The position numbers and the translations under genes were made by a program. DNA of 64,000 nt. Origin: Deltaproteobacteria bacterium. Its GTDB lineage: Bacteria > Desulfobacterota > Binatia > UBA1149 > JAJCZL01. Where the stretch lies: positions 43,032-107,031 of the forward strand of contig JAJCZL010000078.1 in NCBI GenBank assembly GCA_029262415.1, read 5' to 3'. How positions within the stretch are numbered: position 1 is the stretch's first letter; every line of letters starts with the position of its first letter. This document shows positions 62,634 to 64,000 of this stretch, in pieces. A model generated the notes under the pieces. That model made no database searches. It was not told the origin of the DNA and saw nothing but the letters and a program-made list of their open reading frames with translations.

Positions 62634-64000
62634 ATGACCGCAACTCGAATCCACTCCATCCTGGTCGCGACGATCGCGACGGTGATGTTCGTAACCACCG
62701 GGGCGGGCGTTACGACTGCGCTCGCGCAAACAAGCGCCGAGCAAAAATGCATTAACGGAATCAACAAAGCGGCATTGAAGGTTGCGTCGACCGTAGGCAA
62801 GCAAAATGCCAAGTGCGTCAAGGATAGGACCAAGCAAAAGGTTACAGACGTAGATGTCTGCGTTGACGGCGACACCAAACTCAAGATTTCAAAGGCGGTC
62901 GGCAAGGTAGTGACCACCGATACCAAGCTGTGCACGGGCGTCAGCGTATCGCCGCCCTTCGGTTTCACCGACGCAGCGACTGCCGGCCAGGCCGGCCAAG
63001 ATGCCGAGCGCGCGCTGGTACGGCTCATCTTCGGAACCACTATCCAGGCGGCGATCTCGACCGCCGGTGGTGGGGACTCAAAATGTCAGGCCTCGGTGAT
63101 CAAGGCTGCTGAGAAGCTCGCAGCGACGGTCGGCAAGGACTTCGTCAAATGTAAGAAAGACGGGCTGAAAGCCGGAACGATCACTTCGGCCGCAGGCCTC
63201 GAGGCCTGTATCGGCGCCAACCTGAAGCTGAAGATCGATAAGGCCAAAGCCAAGGTGGCGAAGACGACTGACAAGTGCTCGATTGGCAGCTTCTCAACGG
63301 TCTTCCCGGGCTCGTGTGGGGGTTCGCAAGCGGCGTTCACCGCTTGCGTGCAAGCCAAGGCTGCCGGTCAGGCGTGTGTGGCCATCAACGAAATCGACGG
63401 ACTCGGCGCCAACTGCGACCTCGTCGATGACGGCATCATCAACGGGTCGACGCCGTTTTGCGGCAACGGCTTCGTCGATGCGGGCGAGGCCTGCGACGAC
63501 GGTAATGCGGTTGATGACGGCAACGGCTGCGACGCGGTCTGTCAAGATAACTCGGTCTGCGGCGACGGCACCACCCAGAGCGTCTTCGAAGATTGCGACG
63601 ATGCCGGCGAGTCGGCCACCTGTGACGCCGACTGCACAAACGTCGCGTGCGGCGACGGCGTGACCAACACGACGGCGGGCGAAGTCTGCGACGACGGTGC
63701 GAACAACGACACCGGCGAGGGATTCTGTACTTCCGGTTGCACTTCGATCCAGACCTGCGGTGACAGCACCACGGAGGGAACCGAAGAGTGCGACGACGGC
63801 AACGCGGTAAACGAGGACGGCTGCACCAACGTTTGCACCCTCCCGGTTTGCGGCGACGGCATCGTCAACGGCACCGATGAGTGCGACGACGGCAATGCAG
63901 TCGACGACGACGGCTGCACCAACGCCTGCACGCTCCCGGTTTGCGGCGACAGCATCGTCAACGGCACCGATGAGTGCGACGACGGCAACGCGGTCGACAA
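62634..64000 (+). CDS. Secreted Cys-rich protein with DUF4215 repeats (3' end outside window)
   Basis: The frame is open to the right edge (455 codons). The ATG at 62634 follows GGAGG. The signal peptide (to about residue 32, ending TTALAQ) is followed by a Lys- and Ala-rich helical region with spaced Cys (about residues 37-265). From residue 276 (base 63459) the chain is a run of Cys-rich DUF4215/Myxococcus-type repeats of the form CGDG..NGTDECDDGNAVDDDGC. Six are at least partly present. Such repeats are common in secreted or surface proteins of myxobacteria and relatives, often with a C-terminal sorting signal, which would lie off the window. Function unknown; structural or adhesive roles are guesses. 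Confidence 0.9.
   Translation, partial: MTATRIHSILVATIATVMFVTTGAGVTTALAQTSAEQKCINGINKAALKVASTVGKQNAKCVKDRTKQKVTDVDVCVDGDTKLKISKAVGKVVTTDTKLCTGVSVSPPFGFTDAATAGQAGQDAERALVRLIFGTTIQAAISTAGGGDSKCQASVIKAAEKLAATVGKDFVKCKKDGLKAGTITSAAGLEACIGANLKLKIDKAKAKVAKTTDKCSIGSFSTVFPGSCGGSQAAFTACVQAKAAGQACVAINEIDGLGANCDLVDDGIINGSTPFCGNGFVDAGEACDDGNAVDDGNGCDAVCQDNSVCGDGTTQSVFEDCDDAGESATCDADCTNVACGDGVTNTTAGEVCDDGANNDTGEGFCTSGCTSIQTCGDSTTEGTEECDDGNAVNEDGCTNVCTLPVCGDGIVNGTDECDDGNAVDDDGCTNACTLPVCGDSIVNGTDECDDGNAVD
63459..64000 (+). repeat. Tandem coding repeats of about 93 bp (DUF4215 array)
   Basis: Units start with TGC GGC at 63459 and recur. The later units begin at 63756, 63849 and 63942 at an exact 93-bp period, and the last two are nearly identical in DNA. 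Earlier units are more diverged. The similarity at the right end suggests recent duplication or gene conversion. The antisense strand is also free of stops here, an effect of the repeat. Confidence 0.85.

Noticed and set aside
63542..64000. Long open frame on the minus strand across the Cys-rich repeats
   Set aside because: It is the antisense of the repeat array, with low-complexity Ser/Pro translation and no start signal; the plus-strand frame has a signal peptide and known repeat motif.
63459..64000. Possible CRISPR-like periodicity
   Set aside because: The 93-bp period is in frame, codes for DUF4215 repeats and has no unique spacers.

Overview
The window is 64 kb of GC-rich, densely packed bacterial DNA from a Gram-negative. 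TamA/TamB, lipoproteins and an outer-membrane porin show the double membrane. Start codons are often GTG or TTG, and many stop/start pairs overlap. A sigma54 NtrB/NtrC pair, PrkA-YeaH-SpoVR, a B12-dependent radical SAM enzyme resembling HpnR, cohesin-like secreted lipoproteins and Cys-rich DUF4215 repeats together suggest a deltaproteobacteria-like lineage (Binatota/Desulfobacterota/Myxococcota area). This placement is an inference from gene content; no rRNA is present.

Layout. 0-4.5 kb: the 3' end of recG, a secreted cohesin-like lipoprotein, a TerC protein and a CorA/ZntB transporter. 4.5-7.2 kb: an HpnR-like B12 radical SAM protein and lipoyl synthase. 7.2-13.1 kb: an aspartate-family amino acid operon (alaC-hom-thrC plus an ApgM-type protein that is probably the homoserine kinase) running into glpX. 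13.3-15.5 kb: an unknown 375-aa protein and a crotonase. 15.5-22.3 kb (minus strand): one operon carrying an octaheme lipoprotein, an MtrB/PioB-like porin, a monoheme cytochrome c, a Rieske protein, a cytochrome b and a membrane-anchored nonaheme cytochrome c. 22.8-30.5 kb: an RND transporter, a two-subunit acyl-CoA mutase with isobutyryl-CoA mutase residues, thiolase, a HAD phosphatase and a BtuF-like protein. 30.7-36 kb: dnaB, thiE, ntrC/ntrB-like genes and ispF. 36-41 kb: the prkA-yeaH-spoVR starvation operon. 41-51 kb: a response regulator, gltX, aconitase, tRNA-Glu, tamA and tamB. 51-58 kb: DUF3293, an amidohydrolase lipoprotein, a CbiX-like chelatase, a SHOCT protein, an AAA ATPase, an SDR, a methyltransferase and an EVE protein. 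58-62 kb: a GH15 glucoamylase/trehalase and a fused OtsA-OtsB. 62-64 kb: tRNA-Lys, tRNA-Glu and the start of a secreted DUF4215-repeat protein that runs off the right edge.

The most striking unit is the 15.5-22.3 kb electron-transfer operon. A bc-type quinol-oxidising module, in which a nonaheme anchored cytochrome takes the place of cytochrome c1/f, is encoded together with a porin-multiheme outer-membrane conduit. Read as a pathway, it would carry electrons from (mena)quinol through the Rieske centre and the nonaheme to the octaheme-porin and an extracellular acceptor, or the reverse. The Rieske protein lacks the Ser and Tyr that raise redox potential, which fits a low-potential chain. Other points of note are the isobutyryl-type mutase residues, a hairpin-rich spacer between the two mutase genes, and the apparent non-orthologous homoserine kinase.
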